The notes under the pieces: model-generated
Database searches by the model: none
The model's input: the letters and a program-made list of their open reading frames with translations, nothing else
Told to the model about the DNA's origin: nothing
Position numbers and translations under genes: made by a program
In this document: positions 24,255 through 33,631 of the stretch, one piece after another
How the letters are laid out: the number at the start of each line of letters is the position of its first letter
Numbering within the stretch: position 1 is the stretch's first letter
Assembly: GCF_017592555.1 (NCBI RefSeq)
Contig: NZ_JAGFNS010000011.1
Location: 104,849 to 168,848, forward strand
DNA length: 64,000 nucleotides
Direction of reading: 5' to 3'
DNA from: Actinoplanes flavus
GTDB taxonomy: Bacteria; Actinomycetota; Actinomycetes; Mycobacteriales; Micromonosporaceae

Positions 24255-27200
24255 ATGACCACGCAGTCCATCAGAGACCTCTTCGCCAATCCAATCACGC
24301 GGCGCATCGAAGAGGTCATCAAGGTCGACCACACCGACGACCAGATCGTCCGTGGGGAGATAAACGAGTACGTCGTCACTGATGCGATCCGGAGCCACTA
24401 CACAAGGATCTTCGACGAGTATCAGCAGACGCCGAACAAGCCGCACGAAGGCATAGCCGTCTGGGTTTCCGGCTTCTTCGGCTCCGGCAAGTCGAGCTTC
24501 GCGAAGATCCTCGGCCTGTCCATCGCGAACCGGACGCTCGCCGGGGAGCGTGCCGCCGACCTGTTTCTGCAACGCACGGGCGACGACAATCGGATACATG
24601 TGTTGTTGAAGGCGATCAACGAACGGATACCCACCCATGCGGTGATCTTCGATGTCTCGACGGACCGGGGCATCCGTAGCGGCAACCAGACTCTCACCGA
24701 GATCATGTACGGTCTCTTCCTCCAGAGCCTCGGATACGCCAAGGACCTGGATCTCTCCGAGCTCGAGATAGCCCTCGAGGAGAGCGGCCAGCGCGAACGC
24801 TTCGAGGTGGAGTATTCCCGCATCTTCAACGGGCGGGAATGGGCCAGGGAGAAGGGCAAGGTCGCCTTCGCGCTGAGCCAAGCGAGCCGGGTATTGCACA
24901 GCCTCGACCCGGACACGTACCCGTTGGCCGACTCCTGGGTGAAGGCGGTCAAGGATAAGGCCGACATCACCCCGGGCAAGTTGGCGGAGCGCGCCAACGA
25001 GCTGATGAGGCGCCATAGGCCAGGCCACACTCTGATGTTCGTCGTCGACGAGGTTGGACAGTTCGTCGCGCGTGACGTCCAGAAGATGCTCGACCTCCAG
25101 GCGATCGTGCAGAACTTCGGCATCCGTGGCCGAGGCCGGCAATGGCTCGTCGTCACGTCCCAGGAACGACTCGGCGAGCTCGTCAGCGGCTTGGACGACA
25201 CGAAGATCGAGTTGGCCCGGCTCATGGATCGGTTCCCGCTGCAGGTCCATCTAGAGCCGTCGGATATCTCCGAGGTGACCAGCCGCCGGGTATTGGCGAA
25301 AAACGCCGCTGCGCAGGCGCAACTCGGTTCCCTCTTCGACGAGCATCGGGGTCGTCTCGCCGAGCACACTAGGCTCAGTGCCGACATCAGGCTGCCAGAT
25401 CTGAGCCGGGATGCGTTCGTCGACCTGTATCCGTTACTGCCGTACCAGATCGATCTCATCATTCAGGTTGTTTCCGGACTGCGAACGCAGGGCGGAGCGA
25501 GCCGACACGTCGGGGGCGCCAACCGGACGATCATCAAGCTGGCCCAGCAATTGCTGATCAACCCCTCGGTCAATCTCGCCGATCAGCCGGTCGGTGTTCT
25601 CGTCCGCCTGGATCAGGTGTACGACCTCGTGGAGAACAACATCGGCTCGGAGATCCGAGCGAAGATCGCAGCCATTCCGCGCGAGTTGAAACACCCGCTT
25701 GCGCAGCCCGTGGCCAAGGTCATCTGCCTGCTGCAGTACGTGAAGAGCGTCCACCGCAATGCCGAGAACATAGCCGCAGCCTTGGTGCCTAGCGTCGATG
25801 CCGACTCACCGTTGGCGTCAGTGCTGGAGGCGTTGCGGGAGCTCGAAGAGACGCACAAGATCCGCCACGGAGACGATGGGTACCGCATCCCGACCCCTGC
25901 CGAGGATGACTGGGAAACAGTCCGCAACGGCATCCTGCCGAAACCGGGCGATGCTCATCGCCTGTACTCCAAGGTGCTCACTGAGTTCTGGCAGCCGCAG
26001 CCGACTCATCCATTGCTCGACACCAAGGCGTTCAAGGCTGGGCTGGCCATTCACGGCCGAGAGGTCGTCGGCGGTGACATGATTTTCCAGTTCCACCTCA
26101 CCGATGAAGGGGCTGATTTCGAGTCGCTCTGCGCGGACCTGCGCACCCGAAGCCAGCAGGAGCGCAAGCAGGTCTTCTGGGCAGTGGCGCTCACCGCCGC
26201 TATCGACCACGAGATCGTCGAGCTGTACCGATCCCAGGAGATGCTGCTCCGCAAGGAGCGTGAGACCAGGGGCGAGGACGCTCCGACTCTCATTGCCGAG
26301 GAACGGCAGCGGCAGCGTCGGCACCAGGGTGAACTGCGCCGCCGCCTGCGGGAAGCGTGCCTCACCGGCCGGGTGTTCTTCAGGGGCCACGACCGTTCTC
26401 CGAGCGACCGGGGAGTGGACGTCGGACGGACCGCGGCCATTATCCTCGGACAGGTCCTCCCCGATATCTTCGACCGGTTCCAGGAGGCGGCGGCCAAGCC
26501 GAACGATGTACGCAAGGGCACCGACGCCATCTTCACCGCGCACAACCTCCAGGGTTTGCCACCCGTCTTCAGCCATCTGGGGCTCCTGCGGGATGAGGGT
26601 GGCAAGACGGTGTTCCGGGTCGACAGTGGTCCGCTGAAGGAAGTCCTAGACCGGATCGACGAGCGTGCGACGTACGGCGAGACGGCGACTGGACGTTACC
26701 TCACCGACGAGTTCACCAAGGAACCGTTCGGCTGGGACTTCGAGGTCGTGCGTCTGCTGGTGCTCTCGCTAATGCGGGCCGAGAAAGTCGACGCCACCAG
26801 CCGCGGACGTTCCATTGACACGGTGACCGGTGTCGAAGCTAAGGACACCTTCGCGAACAACAATCTCTTTCGGCAGGCGTCGTTCCGGCCGCGCAAGGGC
26901 GTCGAATTCATTCAACTCGTACAGGCCAGCGACGCGTTCAAGGACACGTTCGGCAAGGATGTCAGCGAGCTCACCGCCGCGACCATCGCCGAGGAGCTAC
27001 GCCAAGAGGCAAGGGACTGCGAGGAGGTCGTCGAGGCGGCTCGCGATGTCCTTAACGATCACCGATTGCCCGGAGCCGCGATGCTCGTGGAGTCCCTCGG
27101 TCAACTCAGGGCCATCGGTCGTGAATCGGACGAGAACGCGATCAGCACCTTCAACGCGAGCCACCGGGGCATCAAGGACGCCGTCAAACGCGCACGCGAA

Positions 27201-27806
27201 CTCGGCCAGAGTCTCACCGAGACGCGCCTACACGACCTAGGGCGAGCTCGCCAGGCCATCGAGATCGCCTGGCCGGCCCTGAAGGAGGAGGCCGGTGTCG
27301 GACCTGAGCTGGAGTCCAGGGCGGTCGAGCTCCGCGATCTGCTGGAACGGGAAACCTTCTACCGTGATCTTCCCGCCATCCAGCAGCATGCGCGCGCGAT
27401 CGAGCTCGAGTACACGCGTCGCTTCGACGACGCTCAGCAGGCCCGCATCGATACCTATCGCCGGGCACTCGATCAGCTCACGAGCCAGCCTGAGTGGGGA
27501 GAGGTCACGGACGAGGAGATCCGGGGCGAGATCGCGGCGCCGTTGTTGGCCGGGCAGCAGCCGCTGCCGCGTACCGCATCGCTCTCGCTTCTCCGGTCGG
27601 AACGTGATGCTTGCGAGGCGCGGCTTCGAACGGCGATCCGGCGTCTGCAGGAAATCGTGGAGGGTGAACGACTCGCGGCGGTCCAGGTGCAGTCCTACTT
27701 CGCCGGCGGCATCGAGACCGAAGAACAGCTGGATGCGGCTCTCTCCGGCCTGCGCGACGAGTGCGCTCGCCTGATCGGGGCGGGCAAGAAAGTCGTGGTG
27801 TCGTGA
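24255..27806 (+). CDS. brxC: BrxC, BREX ATPase
   Basis: The product is 1183 residues, the normal BrxC length. It opens with SIRDLFANPITRRIEEVIKV and has a Walker A motif GFFGSGKSSF at about residues 73-82. An acidic Walker B-like region (LMFVVDEVGQFV, about 260) follows, then a QRLGELVSG-type sensor region and a long helical C-terminal part. BrxC is the large P-loop ATPase essential for both methylation and phage blocking in BREX. ATG 24255 is chosen by the family start. The stop overlaps the next gene's GTG as GTGA. Confidence 0.93.
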   Translation: MTTQSIRDLFANPITRRIEEVIKVDHTDDQIVRGEINEYVVTDAIRSHYTRIFDEYQQTPNKPHEGIAVWVSGFFGSGKSSFAKILGLSIANRTLAGERAADLFLQRTGDDNRIHVLLKAINERIPTHAVIFDVSTDRGIRSGNQTLTEIMYGLFLQSLGYAKDLDLSELEIALEESGQRERFEVEYSRIFNGREWAREKGKVAFALSQASRVLHSLDPDTYPLADSWVKAVKDKADITPGKLAERANELMRRHRPGHTLMFVVDEVGQFVARDVQKMLDLQAIVQNFGIRGRGRQWLVVTSQERLGELVSGLDDTKIELARLMDRFPLQVHLEPSDISEVTSRRVLAKNAAAQAQLGSLFDEHRGRLAEHTRLSADIRLPDLSRDAFVDLYPLLPYQIDLIIQVVSGLRTQGGASRHVGGANRTIIKLAQQLLINPSVNLADQPVGVLVRLDQVYDLVENNIGSEIRAKIAAIPRELKHPLAQPVAKVICLLQYVKSVHRNAENIAAALVPSVDADSPLASVLEALRELEETHKIRHGDDGYRIPTPAEDDWETVRNGILPKPGDAHRLYSKVLTEFWQPQPTHPLLDTKAFKAGLAIHGREVVGGDMIFQFHLTDEGADFESLCADLRTRSQQERKQVFWAVALTAAIDHEIVELYRSQEMLLRKERETRGEDAPTLIAEERQRQRRHQGELRRRLREACLTGRVFFRGHDRSPSDRGVDVGRTAAIILGQVLPDIFDRFQEAAAKPNDVRKGTDAIFTAHNLQGLPPVFSHLGLLRDEGGKTVFRVDSGPLKEVLDRIDERATYGETATGRYLTDEFTKEPFGWDFEVVRLLVLSLMRAEKVDATSRGRSIDTVTGVEAKDTFANNNLFRQASFRPRKGVEFIQLVQASDAFKDTFGKDVSELTAATIAEELRQEARDCEEVVEAARDVLNDHRLPGAAMLVESLGQLRAIGRESDENAISTFNASHRGIKDAVKRARELGQSLTETRLHDLGRARQAIEIAWPALKEEAGVGPELESRAVELRDLLERETFYRDLPAIQQHARAIELEYTRRFDDAQQARIDTYRRALDQLTSQPEWGEVTDEEIRGEIAAPLLAGQQPLPRTASLSLLRSERDACEARLRTAIRRLQEIVEGERLAAVQVQSYFAGGIETEEQLDAALSGLRDECARLIGAGKKVVVS

Positions 27807-29755
27807 CCCGTCCCCTCATCGATCTGAACGAGCTGGCGCGCCGAGAGAACGAACAGACCGAATGGAAAGAGAACGTCGCCGACATCGACGACGTCGTCGC
27901 GACCCTCAGCGCGTTCGCCAACGATCTGCAGAACCTCGGCGGTGGCTATGTCGTCTGCGGCGTCGCGGAGACCAGGGACGAACACGGATTTCCCACCCTG
28001 GCGCGTGCCGGACTCCCCGCGAGCCGGATGCGAGAAGTGGAGGGAACGGTCATGACCCGTTGCCGTGAACGGGTTTCTCCGCCCATAACGCCACTTGTCG
28101 AGCAGTTGGCTACGGAGGATCCGCAGCGGCGGATCCTCGTGTTCGTCCAGCCGGCCACCGGCACCGCCCACACCTTTCGCCGCCGCAGCGACGGTGCGAA
28201 ACATTTCGTGCGGGTCAGCCACTCCACGATCGAGGCACGTAACGGGGTGCTCCGCGAACTCCTCGTACGCAAGGGTGCTCTGGAGCCGTGGGATCGACGG
28301 CCGTGCAACGGCGCTACCGAGGCTGACCTCGATCTCATCGCGCTGCGCGATGCGCTGCAGCGCATGGGCGCGTTCTCTGCTGAGCAGGGCCTACAGCCCT
28401 ACCTTTCTCCCGACTACTCCCTGAGCGCGTTTGTCCCGCCCTTGCTCGCGGCGGAACCCTTGACCGGGGTCCTGCGACCGCGGAACTTCGCCATGTTGCT
28501 GTTCGGCCGAAACACGCACCGCTTCATCCCCGGGGCGGTCAGCTTCTTCTCCATCTATCCGGGAACCGATCGCTCGGATCCCCACGCCGAACGACATGAG
28601 CTGGACGGCAACCTTTTTGAGCAGGCCCGGCGGCTGCAGGAACTGCTTGACATCCAGTCCTACACCGCATTCGACAAAACTGACCCCACGTCACCAAACG
28701 TCATCAAATATCCCCAAAGGGCGCTCTACGAGGCGATGGGTAACGCGCTGGCGCATCGCGACTACGAGCAGACGGATCCGACCCGACTGACCGTCTTCTC
28801 CGACCGCATAGAGATCGCATCGCCCGGGCCGCTCCCCAGCGGAGTGGACCTGGCGGCGCTGCGCCGGGGCGAGGCGCCGCCGAAGTGGCGCAACCAGGCC
28901 CTGGCTTGGTTCTTCTCGCGGATGCAACTGGCGCAGGGCGAAGGGCAGGGGATCCCGACTATCCTCCGGTCCATGCGGGAGGAGGGCAACCCGCCGCCGC
29001 GCTTCGACGCCGACGACATCCGGGTGGTCTGCACGCTGCCGGCCCACCCCAGGCACGCCGCACTGCAAGAGCTCCGCTCCGCGGAGCAGGCGCTCGCGCT
29101 GGGCGAGATCGAGCGGGCAAGGGTACGCGTCGAAGGAGTGCTCGAGAATGACCCCCTCAACTTCCGCGCGATACAGCTTTTCGCCGAGATTCACCAGGCA
29201 CGGCGCGACCCGGCCGCCGTCGCAGCATGGGTGCGCCGACATCGGGACGAGATCGGCGCGCTGCCGCCGCCGGTTTTGCTTCAACTCGCCGAGGCCATCG
29301 GCGGGTCAGAGCACGATCGGCCGATCATCGTGGACCTCCTGTCCCGCGCGGCACGCGGCCGGCTGGAGGAGCGCGAACTGCGCCGCATCGTCGTGGCGAT
29401 GAGCAAGGCGAAGGACGACGAGAGCGCCCTCGACTTGATCGAACGCCAGATGCTGGAACATCCCGAGTGGCGCAGCAACCCGTCACTGCTGCAGCTTCGA
29501 GGGGACTCCAACATCGGTCTGGCGAAGCGATGCCGCGACATGGCGACGAAACCGGAGGTCGCCCGGGCCACCAAGGCGCGCGCGTGGCGAGATTTTCACA
29601 CCTACCTGGACCTGGCCGAACGCGATCTCAGGGCGGCCCTCGCCCACAGCGTCGATCAGTACTTGAGCGAGCAGATTCAGCGCAATATCGACTACCTGGA
29701 ACAGCTCCGGCGGGACAACCAGCCCCCGCAGCGACGCGCCGCACGGCGGCGGTGA
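27803..29755 (+). CDS. AlbA_2/Schlafen-type and HATPase-like protein inside BREX
   Basis: The product is 650 residues from GTG 27803. Residues about 1-130 are an AlbA_2 (divergent Schlafen-like) domain: ENEQTEWKENVADIDDVVATLSAFANDLQNLGGGYVVCGV. Residues about 290-420 match the ATP-binding HATPase_c_4 region (ALYEAMGNALAHRDY, then DRIEIASPGPLPSGV and a GEGQGIPTI loop). The rest is helical and TPR-like. This RecG-like COG2865 organisation is known in regulators and in abortive-infection proteins, but is not a core BREX part. It is coupled to brxC and lies 10 bases before pglX, so it is an integral member of this operon. Confidence 0.85.
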   Translation: MTRPLIDLNELARRENEQTEWKENVADIDDVVATLSAFANDLQNLGGGYVVCGVAETRDEHGFPTLARAGLPASRMREVEGTVMTRCRERVSPPITPLVEQLATEDPQRRILVFVQPATGTAHTFRRRSDGAKHFVRVSHSTIEARNGVLRELLVRKGALEPWDRRPCNGATEADLDLIALRDALQRMGAFSAEQGLQPYLSPDYSLSAFVPPLLAAEPLTGVLRPRNFAMLLFGRNTHRFIPGAVSFFSIYPGTDRSDPHAERHELDGNLFEQARRLQELLDIQSYTAFDKTDPTSPNVIKYPQRALYEAMGNALAHRDYEQTDPTRLTVFSDRIEIASPGPLPSGVDLAALRRGEAPPKWRNQALAWFFSRMQLAQGEGQGIPTILRSMREEGNPPPRFDADDIRVVCTLPAHPRHAALQELRSAEQALALGEIERARVRVEGVLENDPLNFRAIQLFAEIHQARRDPAAVAAWVRRHRDEIGALPPPVLLQLAEAIGGSEHDRPIIVDLLSRAARGRLEERELRRIVVAMSKAKDDESALDLIERQMLEHPEWRSNPSLLQLRGDSNIGLAKRCRDMATKPEVARATKARAWRDFHTYLDLAERDLRAALAHSVDQYLSEQIQRNIDYLEQLRRDNQPPQRRAARRR

Positions 29756-29765
29756 GGACGGCCCA

Positions 29766-31589
29766 GTGGACAAGCAGACGCGCAGCGCTATCGAGGCCGC
29801 AACGCGGGCCGCCCGGCGGCTTCTCGACGAGGACTTCACGGCGCAGCTGGATGGCGACTTTGACGTACGTCGTGACGGCAGCATCGCCGCTGCCGCGAGT
29901 CCGCACCTCAACCCTCGCCAGGTCGCGATCCGCGAGAAGATCCTTTCGGCCCTGGTACACAAGCAGACAGCGGGGATGACCGCAGCGGAGTCGGTCGCGG
30001 ACTACATCCGCGACGCGGCGTTCACGACGTTCAACCGATTTGTCGCACTGAAGATGCTTGAGGCGCGCGGTCTGGTGCAGGAATGCATCACCAAGGGTGA
30101 GCAGTCGGCCGGATATCGCGAGTTCTGCGGTTTGGCGCCGAGCCTGCCTCTCTTGCCAGACAGCGCCGGTTACCGCCTCTACATCGAGTCGCTCTTCGAC
30201 GAATTGTCGACCGAGGTTAAGGTGCTTTTCGACCGGCGCGACCCGGCGTCCGCGCTGTGGCCTCGCCGAGCGACGTTCGAGGAATTGCTGACCATCCTGA
30301 ACGGCACCGCCCTCGCCGGTGTCTGGGCGGAGGACGAGACGATCGGCTGGGTCTACCAGTTCTTCAACAGCGCCGACGAACGCAGCAAGATGCGCAGCGA
30401 GAGCCAGGCGCCGCGGAACAGCCGCGAGCTGGCCATCCGCAACCAGTTCTTCACGCCGCGCTACGTTGTTCAATTCCTCACCGACAACACGCTCGGCCGC
30501 ATATGGTACGAGATGCGCGACACCCGGACGGAGCTCGTTGACCGCTGCGAGTACATGGTTCGATGCCCGGGTGAAAGATTCGACCCGCGACCCAAGAAAG
30601 ACCCCCGCGACCTGCGAATCCTTGACCCCGCCTGCGGCAGCGGCCATTTCCTCTTGTACGCCTTCGACCTGCTCCTGACCATCTACGAGGAGGCGTACAG
30701 CGACCCGGAAAGCCCACCGTTCGAGGCGACCGGGACCACGCTGGCCGACGACTACGCGGATCTGAAGGCTCTGCGCGCTGCCATCCCGGGATTGGTGCTG
30801 GCACACAACCTGCACGGTGTCGACATTGATCCACGATGCGCCCAGATTGCCCAGCTGGCGCTATGGATGCGCGCCCAGCGTGCTTACGGCGATCTTGTGA
30901 TTGACCGTGCTCAGCGGCCACAGATCCGCCGCTCCAACATCGTCCTGGCCGAACCGCTGGTGGCGGACGAAAACGTCGCCAAGGAATTTCTCACCCAGCT
31001 CGACGACGACCAGCTACGCCTCGCGTTCGCTGAGCTGGTCGACGCGCTCGCGCTCGCCGGCGACCTCGGCCTGCTGCTGAAGGTGGAGTCGCGGCGAGCG
31101 CAGCCGCTTGCCGAGGGTTACGACAGCGACCTTTTTACCCCAGCGGAGGGCCGCCTTCAGGAAGCCCTGGCCCGCTATGCAGCCGAACTGAAGACCCAGG
31201 TCAATACTCGTCAGCGTCTCTTCGCCGAGGACAGCGCGCAGGGCCTTGGGCTGTTATCCATTGCCCAGTATAGATACGACGTAATACTTATGAATCCGCC
31301 CTTCGGTGACTGCAGCGCCAGAGCGAAAAGCACTTTTGACCGATCCTACCCGAGAACCAAGAATGACGTATACGCCGCATTCGTTGAACGCGGGATTGCG
31401 CTCCTGCGGGATCGCGGTCGCCTGGGCGCCATAACGTCTCGCACCGGATTCTTCCTATCCAACTTCCAAGCGTGGCGCGAGGAGGTCATTTTGCAGGCCG
31501 CGCCCCCAGTGGTCGTGGCCGACCTTGGGAGTGGAGTGCTCGACGCGATGGTCGAAACCGCCGCCTATTGCCTGGAGGCCGCCACATGA
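29766..31589 (+). CDS. pglX: PglX N-terminal part: adenine-specific methyltransferase
   Basis: The product is 607 residues from GTG 29766. The N-terminal helical part carries the BREX PglX start. Motif I is DPACGSGHFLLYAFDLL (about residues 287-303) and motif IV is NPPF (about 510-513) in YDVILMNPPFG. These are the SAM-binding and catalytic motifs of gamma-class N6-adenine methylases. PglX marks self DNA in BREX. The frame stops at 31589, right after VLDAMVETAAYCLEA, a segment that in intact PglX continues directly into the target-recognition part. That part is encoded by the next ORF in the -1 frame with ATGA overlap. A normal PglX is about 1200 residues, matching the sum of both. Confidence 0.88.
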   Translation: MDKQTRSAIEAATRAARRLLDEDFTAQLDGDFDVRRDGSIAAAASPHLNPRQVAIREKILSALVHKQTAGMTAAESVADYIRDAAFTTFNRFVALKMLEARGLVQECITKGEQSAGYREFCGLAPSLPLLPDSAGYRLYIESLFDELSTEVKVLFDRRDPASALWPRRATFEELLTILNGTALAGVWAEDETIGWVYQFFNSADERSKMRSESQAPRNSRELAIRNQFFTPRYVVQFLTDNTLGRIWYEMRDTRTELVDRCEYMVRCPGERFDPRPKKDPRDLRILDPACGSGHFLLYAFDLLLTIYEEAYSDPESPPFEATGTTLADDYADLKALRAAIPGLVLAHNLHGVDIDPRCAQIAQLALWMRAQRAYGDLVIDRAQRPQIRRSNIVLAEPLVADENVAKEFLTQLDDDQLRLAFAELVDALALAGDLGLLLKVESRRAQPLAEGYDSDLFTPAEGRLQEALARYAAELKTQVNTRQRLFAEDSAQGLGLLSIAQYRYDVILMNPPFGDCSARAKSTFDRSYPRTKNDVYAAFVERGIALLRDRGRLGAITSRTGFFLSNFQAWREEVILQAAPPVVVADLGSGVLDAMVETAAYCLEAAT

Positions 31590-33631
31590 CGATTTTCCTC
31601 AAGGTACTTGATGCCGAGGCGGGTGCGAAGTCCGAGAAGCTGCTTCTCGCTCTGAATGCGTATAGGACCGGAGAAGCCGATGGCTATCAAGAGGTCATCT
31701 ACGAGCAGGACCCGAAGAGATTCTTCGACTTGCCCAACAGTCCGTTCGCCTACTGGGCAACCAGGCAGGCATATGCAGCTTTCCGAAAATTCCCTCCTTT
31801 TGAAACGGAAGGCAGGGTTGTCAAGCAAGGAGTGGCCACCGCAGACGACTTCCGTTTCTTGCGCGCATGGTGGGAAATTTCGCCGGCCCGGGTGGGTGAG
31901 CGGTGGTTTGCGTTCGCGAAAGGGGGAACTCACTCGCGATTTTATTCAGATCTTCCGCTTCTCATCGGATACTCCCGCGCAGACCAGGTAGGGATCCAAG
32001 CCATTGGCCGTTACGGACGTGGCGCATCACACTACTTTCTGCCGGGCTTAACGTGGCCACGCCGCACTCAAAGCGGGCTGGGTGTTCGAGTGATGCCTGC
32101 CGGTTGCATCTTCGCGGATAAAGGCCCGAGTGCTTTTGTCAAAAATAATGATCCATCAGGCTTGCTTGCATTGCTGGCAGTCATGACGAGCAGTCCGTAC
32201 CGATATCTCGTCGAGCTTCAGATGGCATTCGGTTCCTATGAAGTAGGTGTTATCCAGCGAACGCCCATTCCTGAGGCGGGCGATTCCGTGCGAGGCGAAT
32301 TGGTGAGGCTTGCGCACCAAGCGTGGTCACTGAAGCGCCGACTCGACTCCTTGCATGAGACGTCTCATGCGTTCGCGCTGCCGCCGGGATTAGCAGAGAG
32401 AGATTCGACCTTCGATCGAAGTGGCGTCGAGGCCCGGATACAGAGCACGCAGCGCGAAATCGATGATATCCTATATACCCTGTACGGCCTCGAACCGCAC
32501 AAAGATGGCGATCTTGCAACGTGGTCTGAGCGTGCGCTGCCTGGGAGCGGATCCCGGAACGACGAGAGCGCCGAGGAAGGCAGCGATGCCGACTCTGCCA
32601 AGACGGAAGCTTCGCTCGCCCTCATCCTGTCATGGTTGGCCGGCGTGGCGTTCGGGCGGTTCGACCTTCGGTTGGTGACTGGCGAGCGATCGGCACCGCC
32701 GGAACCTGAACCCTTTGATCCGTTGCCGAAGCAGTCGCCGGGTATGTGGCCGGCCGGTGAGGAACGGCCTGCTCCACCGCCCGGCATCCTGGTCGAGGAC
32801 CCGGGGCATCCCGCAGACATCACCTCCCATGTCGCGACCGGAGCCGAGCGGGTCGGTGTAGTAGTGCCGGAGGACCTGCGCCGGTGGCTGGCGCGAGAGT
32901 TCTTTCCGCTGCACATCAAAATGTACTCGAAGAGCCGGCGGAAGGCGCCGATCTACTGGCAGGTGGCAACTCCCTCGGCGAGCTACTCGGTGTGGCTCTA
33001 CATTCACGCGTTCACCAGCGACACGATGTTCCGGGTGCAGAACGAGTACGTCGTACCCAAGCTCCGTCACGAGGAGCGCCGCCTGGAGGCGCTGGAGCAG
33101 GAAGCTGGAGAGCGCGCCACCGCAGCGCAGCGCAAGGCGATCGCTGAGCAGGAGTCCTTCGTCAGCGAGCTCCGTGGACTTCTCGACGAGGTCAAGCGGG
33201 TGGCACCGCTGTGGAACCCCGACCTCGACGACGGCGTGATCATCAACTTCGCGCCGCTGTGGCGTCTCGTGCCGCACCATCGGCAGTGGCAGAAGGAGCT
33301 GAAGGCCACGTGGGACGCGCTGTGCGCGGGCAGGTACGACTGGGCGCACCTCGCGATGCGTGTCTGGCCTGAGCGAGTGGTGCCGAAGTGCGCGACCGAC
33401 CGGAGCCTGGCCATCGCGCACGAACTGGAGGACGTCTTCTGGGTGCAAGGGCTGGACGGCAGATGGGTGGCGCGGCCCGTACCTACCCGGTCGATTAGCG
33501 AGATAGTCGCGGAGCGTACCTCGGACGCGGTCAAGGCCGCATTGCGTAGCCTGGTCGATGCCCCGACCGCCACCAGGTCCCGTGTAGGCCGCCGGCGTAC
33601 GGCCGCCGGCGCGTCGCGGGGAGGACGTTGA
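31586..33631 (+). CDS. pglX: PglX C-terminal part: target-recognition and tail
   Basis: The product is 681 residues from ATG 31586, coupled to the previous ORF by ATGA. It continues PglX with the post-catalytic segment, a target-recognition region (about residues 60-330; FFDLPNSPFAYWA, then YLVELQMAFGSYEVGVIQRTPIP), a Glu/Asp/Pro-rich spacer around 330-430, and the helical BREX-specific C-terminus ending in a basic tail. Codon use from about 31250 to 32500 is visibly more AT-rich than in the rest of the operon, consistent with exchange of the specificity domain. The two ORFs may form a two-subunit enzyme, or arise from an old frameshift that was later repaired by coupling. Confidence 0.82.
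   Translation: MTIFLKVLDAEAGAKSEKLLLALNAYRTGEADGYQEVIYEQDPKRFFDLPNSPFAYWATRQAYAAFRKFPPFETEGRVVKQGVATADDFRFLRAWWEISPARVGERWFAFAKGGTHSRFYSDLPLLIGYSRADQVGIQAIGRYGRGASHYFLPGLTWPRRTQSGLGVRVMPAGCIFADKGPSAFVKNNDPSGLLALLAVMTSSPYRYLVELQMAFGSYEVGVIQRTPIPEAGDSVRGELVRLAHQAWSLKRRLDSLHETSHAFALPPGLAERDSTFDRSGVEARIQSTQREIDDILYTLYGLEPHKDGDLATWSERALPGSGSRNDESAEEGSDADSAKTEASLALILSWLAGVAFGRFDLRLVTGERSAPPEPEPFDPLPKQSPGMWPAGEERPAPPPGILVEDPGHPADITSHVATGAERVGVVVPEDLRRWLAREFFPLHIKMYSKSRRKAPIYWQVATPSASYSVWLYIHAFTSDTMFRVQNEYVVPKLRHEERRLEALEQEAGERATAAQRKAIAEQESFVSELRGLLDEVKRVAPLWNPDLDDGVIINFAPLWRLVPHHRQWQKELKATWDALCAGRYDWAHLAMRVWPERVVPKCATDRSLAIAHELEDVFWVQGLDGRWVARPVPTRSISEIVAERTSDAVKAALRSLVDAPTATRSRVGRRRTAAGASRGGR

Noticed and set aside
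31540..31600. Phase-variable frameshifting at the pglX junction
   Set aside because: No homopolymer or short tandem repeat lies at the joint, so slippage-based switching is not supported.
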